64,000 nt of DNA from the NCBI GenBank assembly GCA_028285685.1, contig JANQOR010000040.1, positions 93,409-157,408 on the forward strand. Direction: 5' to 3'. Below are positions 17,901-27,013 of this stretch, in pieces. Positions within the stretch are counted from its first letter, which is position 1. Each line of letters opens with the position of its first letter. The position numbers and the translations under genes are program-made. This DNA is from Cyclobacteriaceae bacterium. Its GTDB lineage: Bacteria; Bacteroidota; Bacteroidia; Cytophagales; Cyclobacteriaceae. The notes beneath the pieces were generated by a model that was not told the DNA's origin, searched no databases, and saw only the letters and a program-made list of their open reading frames with translations.

Positions 17901-19520
17901 GGCTACATTTATATAGCTGATAGCACTTGGGACTTATCTGCAATTGATGTCAAGATTAGACCCGTCAGCCTGAGGTTCCTGACCGCTGCATCTATTAATC
18001 AGAAGCTTCTCCCTCAAGAAGATGGTTTTTGGTTACCTGTTGCTCAAAACAAGAAGCTTAAGGCGAAGGTGCTCGGGGTGGAGCTACTATCAGATGACGA
18101 TATGTTATATTCCGAGTATGATGTTAACCGGATATTCACTCGTGAGTTTTTTCAGAAGAGTTCCTTTGAAATTGATCCCGCTGCAAATAAAAAAGACTCA
18201 AGCTACTGGGAAATAAAGAGACCACTTCTTATGACGGATCATGAAAGAGAGTTTTATGGCAATGTGGATTCAGTGGAAAATTCTGCTAGGGTTAATAAGT
18301 ATACCCTTGATAACTTGTTTGGAGGATTCAAAAACAAGCCGAGTGGCATTGGTCTACCTGAAATAGAGGTAAGTGGACTTTTTCAGGCCCTTCAGTTCAA
18401 TACGGTAGAAGGTTGGAATGTTGATTTTGATCTTACTTATAGTAAGCGCGTCCCGTATTCGTCAAATAGGAAACTTACCTTTTTCAGCAATTGGAGATAC
18501 GGTTTCTCTAATGAACAATTCAATGCAAGGGTTGGAACATTGTGGAATATCAACAGATCAAAATCCAAATTGCTTGAAGTCCAGGGCGGTCAATATGTAT
18601 TCCAGTTTAATGAAGCGAATCCAATTACACCGGCAGTAAACTCCCTTTACACACTCTTCCTTCGCAACAATTATATGAAAATCTACCAGAAACTTTATGG
18701 ACGGTTTTTGTATCAATCAGAAGTGAAAAGCGGACTATACGTTTTCACATCTTTGCAAATGGAAAAAAGAAGATCACTTGTCAACAACTCCAACTACTCG
18801 TTCTCAAAAGGGAATGAACTTTTTACCACAAATGACCCTCAAAATCCAGGTAATCCATCAGCTTCATTTAATTCGCATCAAGCAGCTTTCGTAGAACTTG
18901 GGGCCAAGTACCAGTTCAATCAAAAATATGAAACGATAGGGGAGCGAAGAATTGTTAAGAGCTCGAATCCGACCGTCGGTTTTACCATCAAGAAGGGATT
19001 GAAAAATGTATTGGATAGTGAGATCTCGTTTACCAATGTTGATCTTTTTCTGGAAGGTAGAGCTAACCTTGGCGTTTTTGGAAGGAGCTCACTGTTCTCA
19101 AACTACGGACGGTTCATTGAAAATAAGAATCTTTCCTTTGTTGACTATAAGCACTTCAATGGCAATCAAACGGACATCATTTTGCCACACGCCGAAGGCT
19201 CGGAAAATTTTACTCCTACGAGAAGTTTTCGACTACTTGATTATTATTCTATGAGCACTACCTCAGAGTACGTTCAGCTACACTACTCCCATCATTTTAA
19301 TGGGTTTATAATGAACAAATTACCACTTGTTAGAAAAACCAATTTCTCAAGCATTGCTGGATTTAGTTTTCTGGCGAACGGTGAGGGAACCTACAGAGAA
19401 GTTTACCTAGGGTTCCGGAAAACAATCCTTCAAACGGTTACGTTTGGTCTGGACATTGTGAAAAGTACGGATCATAAGGGCGCAGGCGAACGAGGAATTA
19501 GGTTTGTGCTCAGAAATTAG
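14982..19520 (+). CDS. Oligopeptidase B-type S9 peptidase fused to DUF5686 module
   Basis: 1512 residues in one uninterrupted frame from the ATG at 14982 (a GTG directly precedes it). A signal peptide (LAILLIIFLSGPIASQ) is followed by a full S9A peptidase, with propeller about 30-430 and alpha/beta-hydrolase about 430-710. The triad is Ser569 in RGGSAGG, Asp654 in YNDLRAGYWEA and His689 in NASHD, with spacings of 85 and 35 residues as in oligopeptidase B. After residue about 720 comes a CarboxypepD_reg-like domain (LTGRVTNTEGQPLPFSHVNIAGKNKGT), LDEVVIS and a DUF5686 region to the C-terminus, normally a separate ~800-residue outer-membrane-type protein. Either a genuine surface-tethered protease or two genes fused by stop loss. 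The predicted activity is cleavage after basic residues outside the cytoplasm. Confidence 0.85.
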   Translation: MEKYPLAILLIIFLSGPIASQEAQAPEARKEAIVKTHFGDSLVDQYSWMEDRTDPAVLNHLFAENQYLENSLGHTHKFQEHLVDEFKSRMTPRTRPSLQRKVGEYLYYSTQSKRDEHPIYYRRKSSDQTQEIVLEVAKIDPGNPFINLKKISPTLNGEMIAYSVDYLGNEALSVHFKDQKTGTRLEDEVPMTSDFFWLEEGKSILYVKRDSLFRPRGVAIHQLGAPIDSDVLTYSSQDPHSYIEIEKSTSGRYHFLYEFSLDGLQVMFMDGEKEKKEWEYLALKDSEWVVANHFNKSENDTSEHFYLYTTKNNPNGRIARVSTKNPMQSSWETYLNIEGAPNQRIGVDFGDDQFESFRMFEDYIVLSVESQARVKFKVVDRRTGESFMIEPPGSIYTSYPVKFQDYTGSKFRFYHSSFTQPSSIYEVDLATRESKKIWQRRIKEYREENYVAYRIYAPSKDGKLIPMSLLHKKDIVLDGNNPVIIDGYGAAGTYPNVRFNGSPMVSLLERGIVYVKTHLRGDGGFGSEWIKDGRILKKKNTFSDFVSCVEHLIDTGYTKPQKIVARGGSAGGLLMGVVANLRPDLFNGLHIGVPVMDAVSFMTNDSMFVVPYMYAEFGNPENEDVYRYIKSYSPYQNIVSQQYPNMLLYSAYNDLRAGYWEATKYVAKLRSLKTDNNPILLQTDFNASHDLIGGLQKRLQQTALEFAWYFKILGIEEDYTKLTGRVTNTEGQPLPFSHVNIAGKNKGTVANDSGYFELEIRRRDIELAFSHVGYESKTLSVKSENLSQQLHIELAGESLMLDEVVISTNYENPAQEIMKQALERRKIYKEKLNSYSARVYVRTRQYLESLPDKLHPLIGKNTFPEKGIFELSETESEIYYQQKPKRFREIMVSSVNKVRSKIRPFSWHRASNMGIDFYKQLIKLDGQREIISPFSSNAFFYYNFEYHGLQKQGNHSIHKIELKPRRDSDPVFDGYIYIADSTWDLSAIDVKIRPVSLRFLTAASINQKLLPQEDGFWLPVAQNKKLKAKVLGVELLSDDDMLYSEYDVNRIFTREFFQKSSFEIDPAANKKDSSYWEIKRPLLMTDHEREFYGNVDSVENSARVNKYTLDNLFGGFKNKPSGIGLPEIEVSGLFQALQFNTVEGWNVDFDLTYSKRVPYSSNRKLTFFSNWRYGFSNEQFNARVGTLWNINRSKSKLLEVQGGQYVFQFNEANPITPAVNSLYTLFLRNNYMKIYQKLYGRFLYQSEVKSGLYVFTSLQMEKRRSLVNNSNYSFSKGNELFTTNDPQNPGNPSASFNSHQAAFVELGAKYQFNQKYETIGERRIVKSSNPTVGFTIKKGLKNVLDSEISFTNVDLFLEGRANLGVFGRSSLFSNYGRFIENKNLSFVDYKHFNGNQTDIILPHAEGSENFTPTRSFRLLDYYSMSTTSEYVQLHYSHHFNGFIMNKLPLVRKTNFSSIAGFSFLANGEGTYREVYLGFRKTILQTVTFGLDIVKSTDHKGAGERGIRFVLRN

Positions 19521-19801
19521 AAAAGTAGACTATTGAAAACCAGGGGTAGAATACTTTGTTCTCATTAATCTCTCAGAGAATCTGCAGGATTAGTACTTAT
19601 TGTTTGGATGGACAGTTTGGCTGTAGAGGGTCTGGCTATTATGATATTTCAAAATGAATAGGTGTGCTGAGATCCCTATTTAGGTATATACAATCATACT
19701 TTGCTGTGAACAATTTTCATATCTTGCTATCAGAGATCTTCATGTCCTGATTGTTCTAAATATAATTGCTATCATTACAAAATTTCAATAGCTAATAAGG
19801 T

Positions 19802-22399
19802 GTGAAGAGGCCTCATTTCTATTTGTTCTTGTTTTTGTCAGGCTTCTGTTGTCAGGCACAGTTCACAAACACTGCGAGTAGATCCTACAGTGATGTACCG
19901 CTAACGGAGGTGATCAAGGAATTTGAATCTGTTTACGGATTAACATTTTATTTTAAAGCGGAGTGGCTGGAGTCTGAACGTGTGATCGCACAATTTAACG
20001 ACTTAACGATTGCGGATGCATTGAACGAAGTTTTGCGCGACAAAAATTTCACCTTCTTGCTACGACCTCCAAACTATGTAGTTCTTCTACCTGATGAGGG
20101 TAGTTCCACAGAAACCCTTACGATTGACAACTCGGTGGACAATCGGGTTTCAATCGGTAACATCAATCTGGATCTCGACCAGGGGACGATTTCTGGATAT
20201 GTGATGACTGGTGAAGACAATCTGCCTCTTGGTGGAACAGTCATCACTGTTAAGGAACAAGCGGTCAGGTACGTCACGTTACCTGATGGATCTTTCGAAT
20301 TGGTTTTACCTGTTGGAAATCATGAGTTAGTGCTACATCATCCGACCATGGTGGACTACAAAATATCGATCTCCTTAAACTCAAATGGTAAAGTAAACCT
20401 GCTGATGTTTGAAGATGTAACCGTCCTTGATGAGGTTATTGTAAGCACCCAAGCCGTAGATCAGAACGTTTCTAAAACAATCACCGGTCAGGAAATAATT
20501 GACATTCAAACCATAAAAAGCGTTCCCGCCTTTTTTGGTGAAGCAGATGTTTTTAACTCCATTCTCTCACTACCAGGCGTAAGCAGAATCGGAGAAGGGA
20601 GTTCTGGCATCAACGTACGTGGAGGAGGAGTGGGGCAGAATTTAATTTTGATCGACAACACCACCGTATATAATCCTGCCCATCTGTTTGGGTTCTTTTC
20701 CTCATTCAATGCTGATGCAGTAAATGCGGTAAATTTCTACCGAGGATCTATTCCGGTAGAATATGGAGGAAGACTCTCCTCTGTGATGGATGTTCAGGTA
20801 AAGAGCGGGAACAAGGAAAAAGTGTCAGGTTCTGGAGGAGTCGGACTTGTAAATAGCAGAATTCTTGTGGAAGGTCCAATCAGAAGGGATTCTACATCTT
20901 TCTTAGCGGCTGTAAGGTTGGCATATCCCGACTACATGATTGGATTGGCTAACGATGAAGATCTGAATAACAGTGCGGCTTTTTTTGGGGATGCAAATCT
21001 CAAAATAGATCATTTGCTTAATACCAGGAACCGAATATCCTTCAATGGATATTTGAGTAGAGATCGGTTCGAGTTTTCTGATGAAGCAGAATACAACTAC
21101 GGAAACAGAGCGCTGAGTATCAAATGGGACGGGCAACTTACAAACAACACATTGTTTGAGACCTCTGGCAGCCATGCTACATACGACTATCAATTTGATG
21201 ATGTAAGCGAACCGCAATTTTCTTCATCCTTAGAAGCACGTGTGAATCAGCTTACACTTAACAGTCTATTCCAGACAGAGGTTGAATCTCATGCATTGAG
21301 TTATGGAGCAAGTGTAACAGGTTTTGCTATTAACCCGGGAAAATATACCAGGAAATCGCCTGAATCTATCGTGGCTCCAACCACTATTGATAGCGAAAAG
21401 GGAGTAGAAGGAGCGTTTTTTATTGGAGATACACACAGCCTCACTAACTCCCTATCCATTTACGGGGGTATCAGGTATTCTTTCTTTTCTGGCGGAAGGG
21501 ATGGGTTAAAAGCCACTTATCATGGTCCAGAACCAAGATTATCGGTCAATTATAAGACAACTGTGAGTTCCTCTTTAAAACTGGGCTATAACAGAATGCG
21601 TCAGTATGTTCATTTTATTTCCAATACTGCAGCGGCTACTCCTATTGATCTTTGGAAGCTTTCTAACACAACAATTAAGCCCCAGGTAGCAGATCAAGTC
21701 ACATTTGGTTACTTCAGAAACTTCAGGGCCAATATGTATGAAACGTCTGCAGAGTTCTTTTACAAACGAACCACGGACCTGATTGACTACCGGAATGGAG
21801 CGGATCTGTTCCTGAATGAGAACATAGAAGATGAACTCATTCAGGGTGATGGAAAAGCATATGGTATGGAGTTACTTGTTAAAAAGACCGAAGGAAAGTT
21901 TAACGGATGGGTCAGCTACACTTTTTCCCGATCACTGATTCGAGTTGACGGACAGGAACCCGCAGACGTCATCAATGAAGGTGTTTTCTTTCCAACCAAT
22001 TTTGATCAGCCACATAATGTCTCCGCCTTTGCAAGTGTACGATTCAATCGTAGGTTCAGTCTAAATGCGAATTTCACTTACAATACGGGAAGACCTGTTT
22101 CTTATCCTGAGTCTGTCTACGAAATCAGAGGGATCAGCATTGTGGATTTTGCAGAGCGCAATGAATACCGGATCCCGGACTATCATAGATTGGACATCTC
22201 TTTCGTCATGGGGACTACCTTAAAGCGGGTGAAAAAAATCGAAGCTAACTGGAGTCTGTCTCTCTACAATGTGTATGGAAGAAACAATGTATACTCTGTT
22301 TATTTCAAAAACGATGTGAATAGTGATGATCCTCAAGCATATCAACTTTCAATCATCGCAAGACCAATCCTTGCGATCTCATATAATTTCAAGTTTTGA
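19802..22399 (+). CDS. TonB-dependent receptor with STN and CarboxypepD_reg domains
   Basis: 865 residues, apparently from a GTG at 19802 (MKRPHFYLFLFLSGFCCQAQ). In order: signal peptide; an STN secretin/TonB N-terminal domain (about 25-95, VPLTEVIKEFESVYGLTFYFK); a carboxypeptidase-regulatory domain (about 118-205, ISGYVMTGEDNLPLGGTVI); a plug (about 215-330, GINVRGGG, LILIDNTTVYNPAHLFGFFSSFNADAV, GSIPVEYGGRLSSVMDV); and a barrel ending ISYNFKF with a terminal Phe. STN domains usually signal to a FecR/sigma pair, but none is adjacent. It overlaps the DUF4249 gene by 4 nt and begins a three-gene operon. The transported ligand is unknown. Confidence 0.93.
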   Translation: MKRPHFYLFLFLSGFCCQAQFTNTASRSYSDVPLTEVIKEFESVYGLTFYFKAEWLESERVIAQFNDLTIADALNEVLRDKNFTFLLRPPNYVVLLPDEGSSTETLTIDNSVDNRVSIGNINLDLDQGTISGYVMTGEDNLPLGGTVITVKEQAVRYVTLPDGSFELVLPVGNHELVLHHPTMVDYKISISLNSNGKVNLLMFEDVTVLDEVIVSTQAVDQNVSKTITGQEIIDIQTIKSVPAFFGEADVFNSILSLPGVSRIGEGSSGINVRGGGVGQNLILIDNTTVYNPAHLFGFFSSFNADAVNAVNFYRGSIPVEYGGRLSSVMDVQVKSGNKEKVSGSGGVGLVNSRILVEGPIRRDSTSFLAAVRLAYPDYMIGLANDEDLNNSAAFFGDANLKIDHLLNTRNRISFNGYLSRDRFEFSDEAEYNYGNRALSIKWDGQLTNNTLFETSGSHATYDYQFDDVSEPQFSSSLEARVNQLTLNSLFQTEVESHALSYGASVTGFAINPGKYTRKSPESIVAPTTIDSEKGVEGAFFIGDTHSLTNSLSIYGGIRYSFFSGGRDGLKATYHGPEPRLSVNYKTTVSSSLKLGYNRMRQYVHFISNTAAATPIDLWKLSNTTIKPQVADQVTFGYFRNFRANMYETSAEFFYKRTTDLIDYRNGADLFLNENIEDELIQGDGKAYGMELLVKKTEGKFNGWVSYTFSRSLIRVDGQEPADVINEGVFFPTNFDQPHNVSAFASVRFNRRFSLNANFTYNTGRPVSYPESVYEIRGISIVDFAERNEYRIPDYHRLDISFVMGTTLKRVKKIEANWSLSLYNVYGRNNVYSVYFKNDVNSDDPQAYQLSIIARPILAISYNFKF

Positions 22400-23502
22400 T
22401 AAGAAGTAAGTACATATTCTACCTGATTGCTTTGACTGCATGTGTTGAAAAATTCAACCCTGATCTGGATGCAGCGGATAGTCAGCCTCTGATTGTCGAC
22501 GCACTCTTGACAAATGAAAACAAACAACATTCAGTAACGATCAATCTGGCGAAAGACATCAGTGATTTCAGTCAATTCACTCCGGTTATTGATGGTACCG
22601 TTTATGTAGAAGACAGCCAAGGACGAATCTTTGATTATGTGCATACAGCCAATGATAAGTATACATCCGTAGTAGCATTTGCAGGCATCATTGGTAGTTC
22701 TTACCGATTAGTCATTGACGTAGACGGTCAACGATATGAATCCAGCTTCGAAGAACTCATGCCTGAAGCTCAGATAGCTGAAATCAATGCCAATACAGCA
22801 GTAGAACGTATAAGTTCAGAAACCGGAGAAGCAACCGACGAACTTAGGGTGACTATTTCTGTGGATTTGAATTTGCCCGTAGATCGTGAGGTATACTACC
22901 GTTTTGACTGGAATAGCACTTACAGAGCAAGAACGCTGGATCAGGGATCAACTGTGTGTTGGGACGAAAGAAATAGTGATCCTCCCATAAATCTTGACGT
23001 CTCCGCCACTTGCTATGTGAATGAATCGTCCTCGTCGTTCCTGAGATTGTTCTCATCAGAAGGACTGCAAGCCACAGGTATTGAGGATGTTGCTATCTAT
23101 TCGGTCGAACCGAACAGACGTTTTCAAACGAAATACAGTCCGGAAATTACACTCTTCCATATTACAAAAACTGCCTTTGATTTTTGGCAAGCCATCGAGA
23201 ATCAATCGACCAACACCGGGAGTCTTTTTGATACACCTCCCAGTCCGATCAATGGCAATATAAGTTACACTGGTTCCGGTAATGAACGAGTGATAGGTAT
23301 TTTCGAAGTAGCTTCAGTTACAAGAAAAAGAGCTTTCTTTTTGAATTCAGTGGTTAATCGTGATTTTGATAACTACAATATTGACTGCAGACCTAGCGCA
23401 GGCCCTCCGGGCTCACCTCAACCTGTACGTCCGCTTTTTTGCTGCGACTGTAGGTTTCTACCAAACAGCACTGATGTAAAACCTGATTTTTGGGAAGATT
23501 GA
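22396..23502 (+). CDS. DUF4249 lipoprotein, TonB receptor partner
   Basis: 368 residues. The start is a TTG within a TTGA overlap with the receptor stop, and MIRSKYIFYLIALTAC gives a clean lipobox (LTAC, lipidated Cys16). The body shows the DUF4249 pattern: PLIVDALLTNENKQHSVTINLAKDISD, PVIDGTVYVEDSQGRIFDY, GSSYRLVIDVDGQRYESSFEELMP and YYRFDWNSTY. C-terminal cysteines CCDC and CVNE may form disulfides. The family is Bacteroidota-specific, located at the outer membrane, and almost always follows a TonB receptor of this type, so it is probably a surface-exposed binding partner. Translational coupling with both neighbours is evident. Confidence 0.88.
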   Translation: MIRSKYIFYLIALTACVEKFNPDLDAADSQPLIVDALLTNENKQHSVTINLAKDISDFSQFTPVIDGTVYVEDSQGRIFDYVHTANDKYTSVVAFAGIIGSSYRLVIDVDGQRYESSFEELMPEAQIAEINANTAVERISSETGEATDELRVTISVDLNLPVDREVYYRFDWNSTYRARTLDQGSTVCWDERNSDPPINLDVSATCYVNESSSSFLRLFSSEGLQATGIEDVAIYSVEPNRRFQTKYSPEITLFHITKTAFDFWQAIENQSTNTGSLFDTPPSPINGNISYTGSGNERVIGIFEVASVTRKRAFFLNSVVNRDFDNYNIDCRPSAGPPGSPQPVRPLFCCDCRFLPNSTDVKPDFWED

Positions 23503-25793
23503 TGAAAAAGATAGTTTACATACTGGTCCCGTTTCTTTTTCTGTCCTCCTTTCTGTTCCGAGAAACATCTGCGGCTGAACTAGTCAAAAGAATAAATCAG
23601 TATTTCAGAGAAAGACCTATGGAGCGTATCTTTTTGCACCTTGACAAGCCGTATTATGCTTCCGGGGATGACATGTGGTACGCGGGGTATGTGTTGAACT
23701 ATAACTCCAACACCACTTCTGACCTGAGTGAAATTTTGCATGTTGAGTTATTCAATAAAGAAGGGAAGTCCATCTTACATCAGAAAAGCAGATTGAGTAG
23801 TGGATTCGCAAACGGGGTCATTGAACTTCCCGATACCTTAAGTCCGGATTACTATCTGCTCAAAGGTTATACCAATTGGTCAAGAAATTTTGCCGAGGGC
23901 CTTCTCTTTAGTCACTATGTGAAAATTGTCTCTTCTACGTTCACTCCACCTGATATCGACACATCCATTAACCATGTCGATTTTTACCCGGAGGGTGGAA
24001 ACATCATTGTTGGTAAATTAAACCAAGTGGCTTTTAAGGCAGATCAAGAAGCAAGGGGTTACGCTCACCTGATTAATGCCATAAACGACACGCTAGATGA
24101 AGTCAGATACGATGAAAACGGGTTTGGTGTACTAAGGCTGGTACCTCAATCAAAAGGGGATCAGTTCTATCTTGTTTTTGAGGATATCAAGAATCGTTTT
24201 GCTCTTCCAGAGGCAAATGAAAGTGGTTCAGTACTCCGACTTTTGGAAGACAACAGGTCCTTCAGGTTGCTTATCGACAACTCGAACGATCTCACAGCCA
24301 GGCCATTTACAATACTCATTTTATACAATGGAAATATCATGTCTGTTCAAGAAGGAAGCTTCGGTAGCGTGGGCACAGTATTGCGGTTGACGAAGGATAA
24401 ACTGCCTGAAGGCTTACATCACATTCTAGTCATTGACGAGGATCTGAACGTCCGCAATCAGCGGGTATTCTACAACGAACCGGTTGAACGGAAAAAAAGC
24501 ATCATTAGTGTTGAGACGAGTAGCACGTATGAGATCGGAGAGGAGGTAAAGTTGAAACTATCCAATACTGGGGATGCAGGAACACATGTATCCGTATCAG
24601 TTACTCCGAAGAAGTATTTTGGCGATGCCTTGAGACCAACGATCGAATACGATCGTCAACAGAAGCTTTCTGATGGAGATCATTTTTCCCACAATGATTT
24701 TCTGATGACCGAAAAGATCGGAACCTATTCAATTGAACACATTCTTAAGAGTGGACTTCCCGAGTTCGATTACCTGATTGAAAAGAATGGATTGTTTCAG
24801 ATTACTATTCAACAAGAAGAGGCTGATAATAGCTATTATTCACTCAGTTTGAAAAACGAAGATTCCATCGATTTCTATTTCAATAAGGGAGCTAATGGAA
24901 AGAATGTATCTTTCACGTTTCCGTCCTTCTATGGAAGTAAAGAAGTGATTATTAAGCGACATAAATGGTCAGCCAAATCTCAGGGAAGCCAATTCACTCT
25001 TGACAATTCCTTCCACATCTCACCTTTTCAAAAAAAGTTTACTCAATCTGCATCTGAAACCTCGTATGCGAGGTATGCGAAAGAAAACCAATTGATCAAC
25101 CGACTCTATGGAGTAACAATAAAAAAACAGATAGACAACCTTGAAGTACCTCCCTCTTTTAGTATTCTCAGAGTTCCGGATGAAAGTATCAGGCTGAAAG
25201 ACTACATTTCCCTTCCGGACATGACCACAATATGTAAGGAGCTTATACCTGGTGTCAGAATAAGTGAAAAACCTGAAGGTTCTTACAGGATACACATGCG
25301 GAGCATAGATAGTGAAACCGGCTACTATCAGCCTTTCCTTGACAATGAACCTCTTCGTTTTATTGATGGTCTTCCCATCTACGATTCCAAATACATTGCT
25401 GAACTGGACCCTCTGGAGGTAAAAAAGTTAAACATGAGCTATGGAAGAAGAACGCTGAATGGTGTTTCCTTTGATGGGATCCTTTCGGTTGAAACCGAAG
25501 AAGGCAATTATGGTAAAATGAACAATCTGGGTCAGATGATGTTCGATTTTAGCGGATATGCAGACAATTATATCCACAACCAGGTAAGACCCGGACGAAA
25601 CATTCCCGACTTCAGGTCAACATATTATTGGAACCCTTCTGTGTACTTAAGTAGCAAGCCAATCACGCTTTCTTTTCCAACTTCAGACGAGCCAGGCACA
25701 TACATGGTTGATATACAAGGGGTCAATGAAAAAGGCCAAACGATCGCGGAACGACACCATTTTGAAGTGAAGGGCCGAACGACAAAGAACTAG
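23502..25793 (+). CDS. Large exported MG2-like protein of a TonB/DUF4249 operon
   Basis: 763 residues from the ATG at 23502, which overlaps the DUF4249 stop by 1 nt. The signal peptide (IVYILVPFLFLSSFLFRETSAA) is followed by RINQYFRERPMERIFLHLDKPYYASGDDMWYAGYVLN, which matches the macroglobulin MG2-type opening of large Bacteroidota exported proteins. Repeated beta-sandwich segments follow. There is no thioester motif. Near the C-terminus, DNEPLRFIDGLPIYDSKYIAELDPLEVKKLNMSYGRRTL resembles a plug-domain fragment of TonB receptors, a feature often seen in this group. It is the third gene of a translationally coupled operon and probably assembles with the receptor and lipoprotein at the surface. 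The exact role is unknown. Confidence 0.75.
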   Translation: MKKIVYILVPFLFLSSFLFRETSAAELVKRINQYFRERPMERIFLHLDKPYYASGDDMWYAGYVLNYNSNTTSDLSEILHVELFNKEGKSILHQKSRLSSGFANGVIELPDTLSPDYYLLKGYTNWSRNFAEGLLFSHYVKIVSSTFTPPDIDTSINHVDFYPEGGNIIVGKLNQVAFKADQEARGYAHLINAINDTLDEVRYDENGFGVLRLVPQSKGDQFYLVFEDIKNRFALPEANESGSVLRLLEDNRSFRLLIDNSNDLTARPFTILILYNGNIMSVQEGSFGSVGTVLRLTKDKLPEGLHHILVIDEDLNVRNQRVFYNEPVERKKSIISVETSSTYEIGEEVKLKLSNTGDAGTHVSVSVTPKKYFGDALRPTIEYDRQQKLSDGDHFSHNDFLMTEKIGTYSIEHILKSGLPEFDYLIEKNGLFQITIQQEEADNSYYSLSLKNEDSIDFYFNKGANGKNVSFTFPSFYGSKEVIIKRHKWSAKSQGSQFTLDNSFHISPFQKKFTQSASETSYARYAKENQLINRLYGVTIKKQIDNLEVPPSFSILRVPDESIRLKDYISLPDMTTICKELIPGVRISEKPEGSYRIHMRSIDSETGYYQPFLDNEPLRFIDGLPIYDSKYIAELDPLEVKKLNMSYGRRTLNGVSFDGILSVETEEGNYGKMNNLGQMMFDFSGYADNYIHNQVRPGRNIPDFRSTYYWNPSVYLSSKPITLSFPTSDEPGTYMVDIQGVNEKGQTIAERHHFEVKGRTTKN

Positions 25794-25882
25794 CCAGCAA
25801 GTCTATTCATCACAGTGACGGAGTAGCGAAAAAGCAGTCCTTGAGTGGTCTCGAAAGGTCTTTACAAGATTTTAGTATGCGC

Positions 25883-27013
25883 TCAATTCAACCTGAGCAT
25901 AAGCCTTGTTTCCCACAGAACTAATAGCTGCTCTGATTCTTTTAGTTTGGATAGCGGAACAGTCGCCCCAACACGCCCTATCAGTTGGCCAAAATGAATT
26001 CCTAGTGAACTTGAGATTCCTGGAATAAAATAAGGATCTACTTCGCTTGTCTTAAGAGTAGAGAGGGTTTCGAATGGCTTTTGAGTATCGTCTGAATGGA
26101 AGCTCTGTGTGTTGATTTCCACGTTTTGAGAGATGATCATATCTGCCGATGCACCTGCGGAGATATCTAAACCAAACCTATTATTTGATTTGATTAGGTA
26201 ATCCATTCCTACGCCAATTCTGATAGATTGAAAAGAAATCTCTTTTGAAACCTCTTGCCTTGTGCGAATTTGCGATCCAACTGGTGAGTTGCTCAGCTCA
26301 ACACTAGAAAAAGCAAATTTCCCAGAATAGAAGTCTGTTTGAATGAAGTGAGCGAAAGTGCGAGGACGATGAAAATAGGATCTGGCTGTCATACCCCAGA
26401 ATGGTTTTACCCCAATCTCTCTTGGTTGAATCATAGTTATTCCAGCACTTATCATGAATCCTGATTTGGTTAGACCAGAGTCAATTGGTAGAGTTGTTAA
26501 TACATCTGGTAGCTCAACCGGTACTTCATCAATTTCTGGACTACTTCTTTTAGGAGTTTGGAACATTAGCTCTTCATCGCTTGCATCAATAAACATGAAA
26601 GACTTTGGTAAAGTAGGGTCTCTGTCAGGTGTTACCTGAGATATTCCGTTCCTGTTTTCCACTGAAATTGCCCGCTCTGCCTGAGTCACATTTTTTTGTT
26701 CTACTTCTAGGGTTAATTGGCTTTGGGCTGGAACAAAATCTGAAATTGACAATTGCTCTCCTGAATGAGTTACCTCCTTTGTTAGGTCTTCCATGTGTTG
26801 TGTATGAAAAACTTGAAGTCCTATGGCAAACGTACCGGCCAATGCGCCTATAACATTGCTCAAGAATGAAATTTTGTGCCAACTGCTGAATTTGTTGATT
26901 GAGGTAACTCCTTTAATTCTCTCATGCAATACATCCCATGAATCGCCATCGTATGAGATTTCAATTGAGTCAAGTTTCCTAAGGATGACGCTACCTAGTC
27001 TGCGATGAGCCAA
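25883..27013 (-). CDS. Membrane-anchored protein with C-terminal barrel-like domain, sigma-factor partner
   Basis: About 376 residues. The apparent start is a TTG at 27013, 19 nt inside the sigma gene, and no nearby ATG exists, so the start is uncertain. Residues 1-45 would be cytoplasmic, with one TM helix at about 50-70 (ISFLSNVIGALAGTFAIGLQVF). A charged linker (about 75-185) precedes a beta-rich domain (about 185-376: GFMISAGITMIQPREIGVKPFWGMTARSYF, IRIGVGMDYLIKSNNRFGLDISAGAS, LWETRLMLRLN) that looks like a PorT/OmpW-type small barrel. Its coupling to the ECF sigma suggests an anti-sigma role for the cytoplasmic N-terminus. No FecR or zinc-binding anti-sigma motif is visible. Confidence 0.65.
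   Translation of the reverse strand: MAHRRLGSVILRKLDSIEISYDGDSWDVLHERIKGVTSINKFSSWHKISFLSNVIGALAGTFAIGLQVFHTQHMEDLTKEVTHSGEQLSISDFVPAQSQLTLEVEQKNVTQAERAISVENRNGISQVTPDRDPTLPKSFMFIDASDEELMFQTPKRSSPEIDEVPVELPDVLTTLPIDSGLTKSGFMISAGITMIQPREIGVKPFWGMTARSYFHRPRTFAHFIQTDFYSGKFAFSSVELSNSPVGSQIRTRQEVSKEISFQSIRIGVGMDYLIKSNNRFGLDISAGASADMIISQNVEINTQSFHSDDTQKPFETLSTLKTSEVDPYFIPGISSSLGIHFGQLIGRVGATVPLSKLKESEQLLVLWETRLMLRLN

Noticed and set aside
14979-19520. Two separate genes joined by an artefact
   Set aside because: No stop or frame change is visible across the junction in the given sequence; kept as one gene but flagged for read-level checking.
22342-22530. Opposite-strand reading frame over receptor/DUF4249 junction
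   Set aside because: A shadow frame with no recognisable features; both plus-strand genes are certain.
25883-27013. FecR anti-sigma
   Set aside because: There is one TM helix, but the periplasmic part lacks the FecR pattern (ADGSxVxLNxxS) and DUF4974 found in the 53635 gene.
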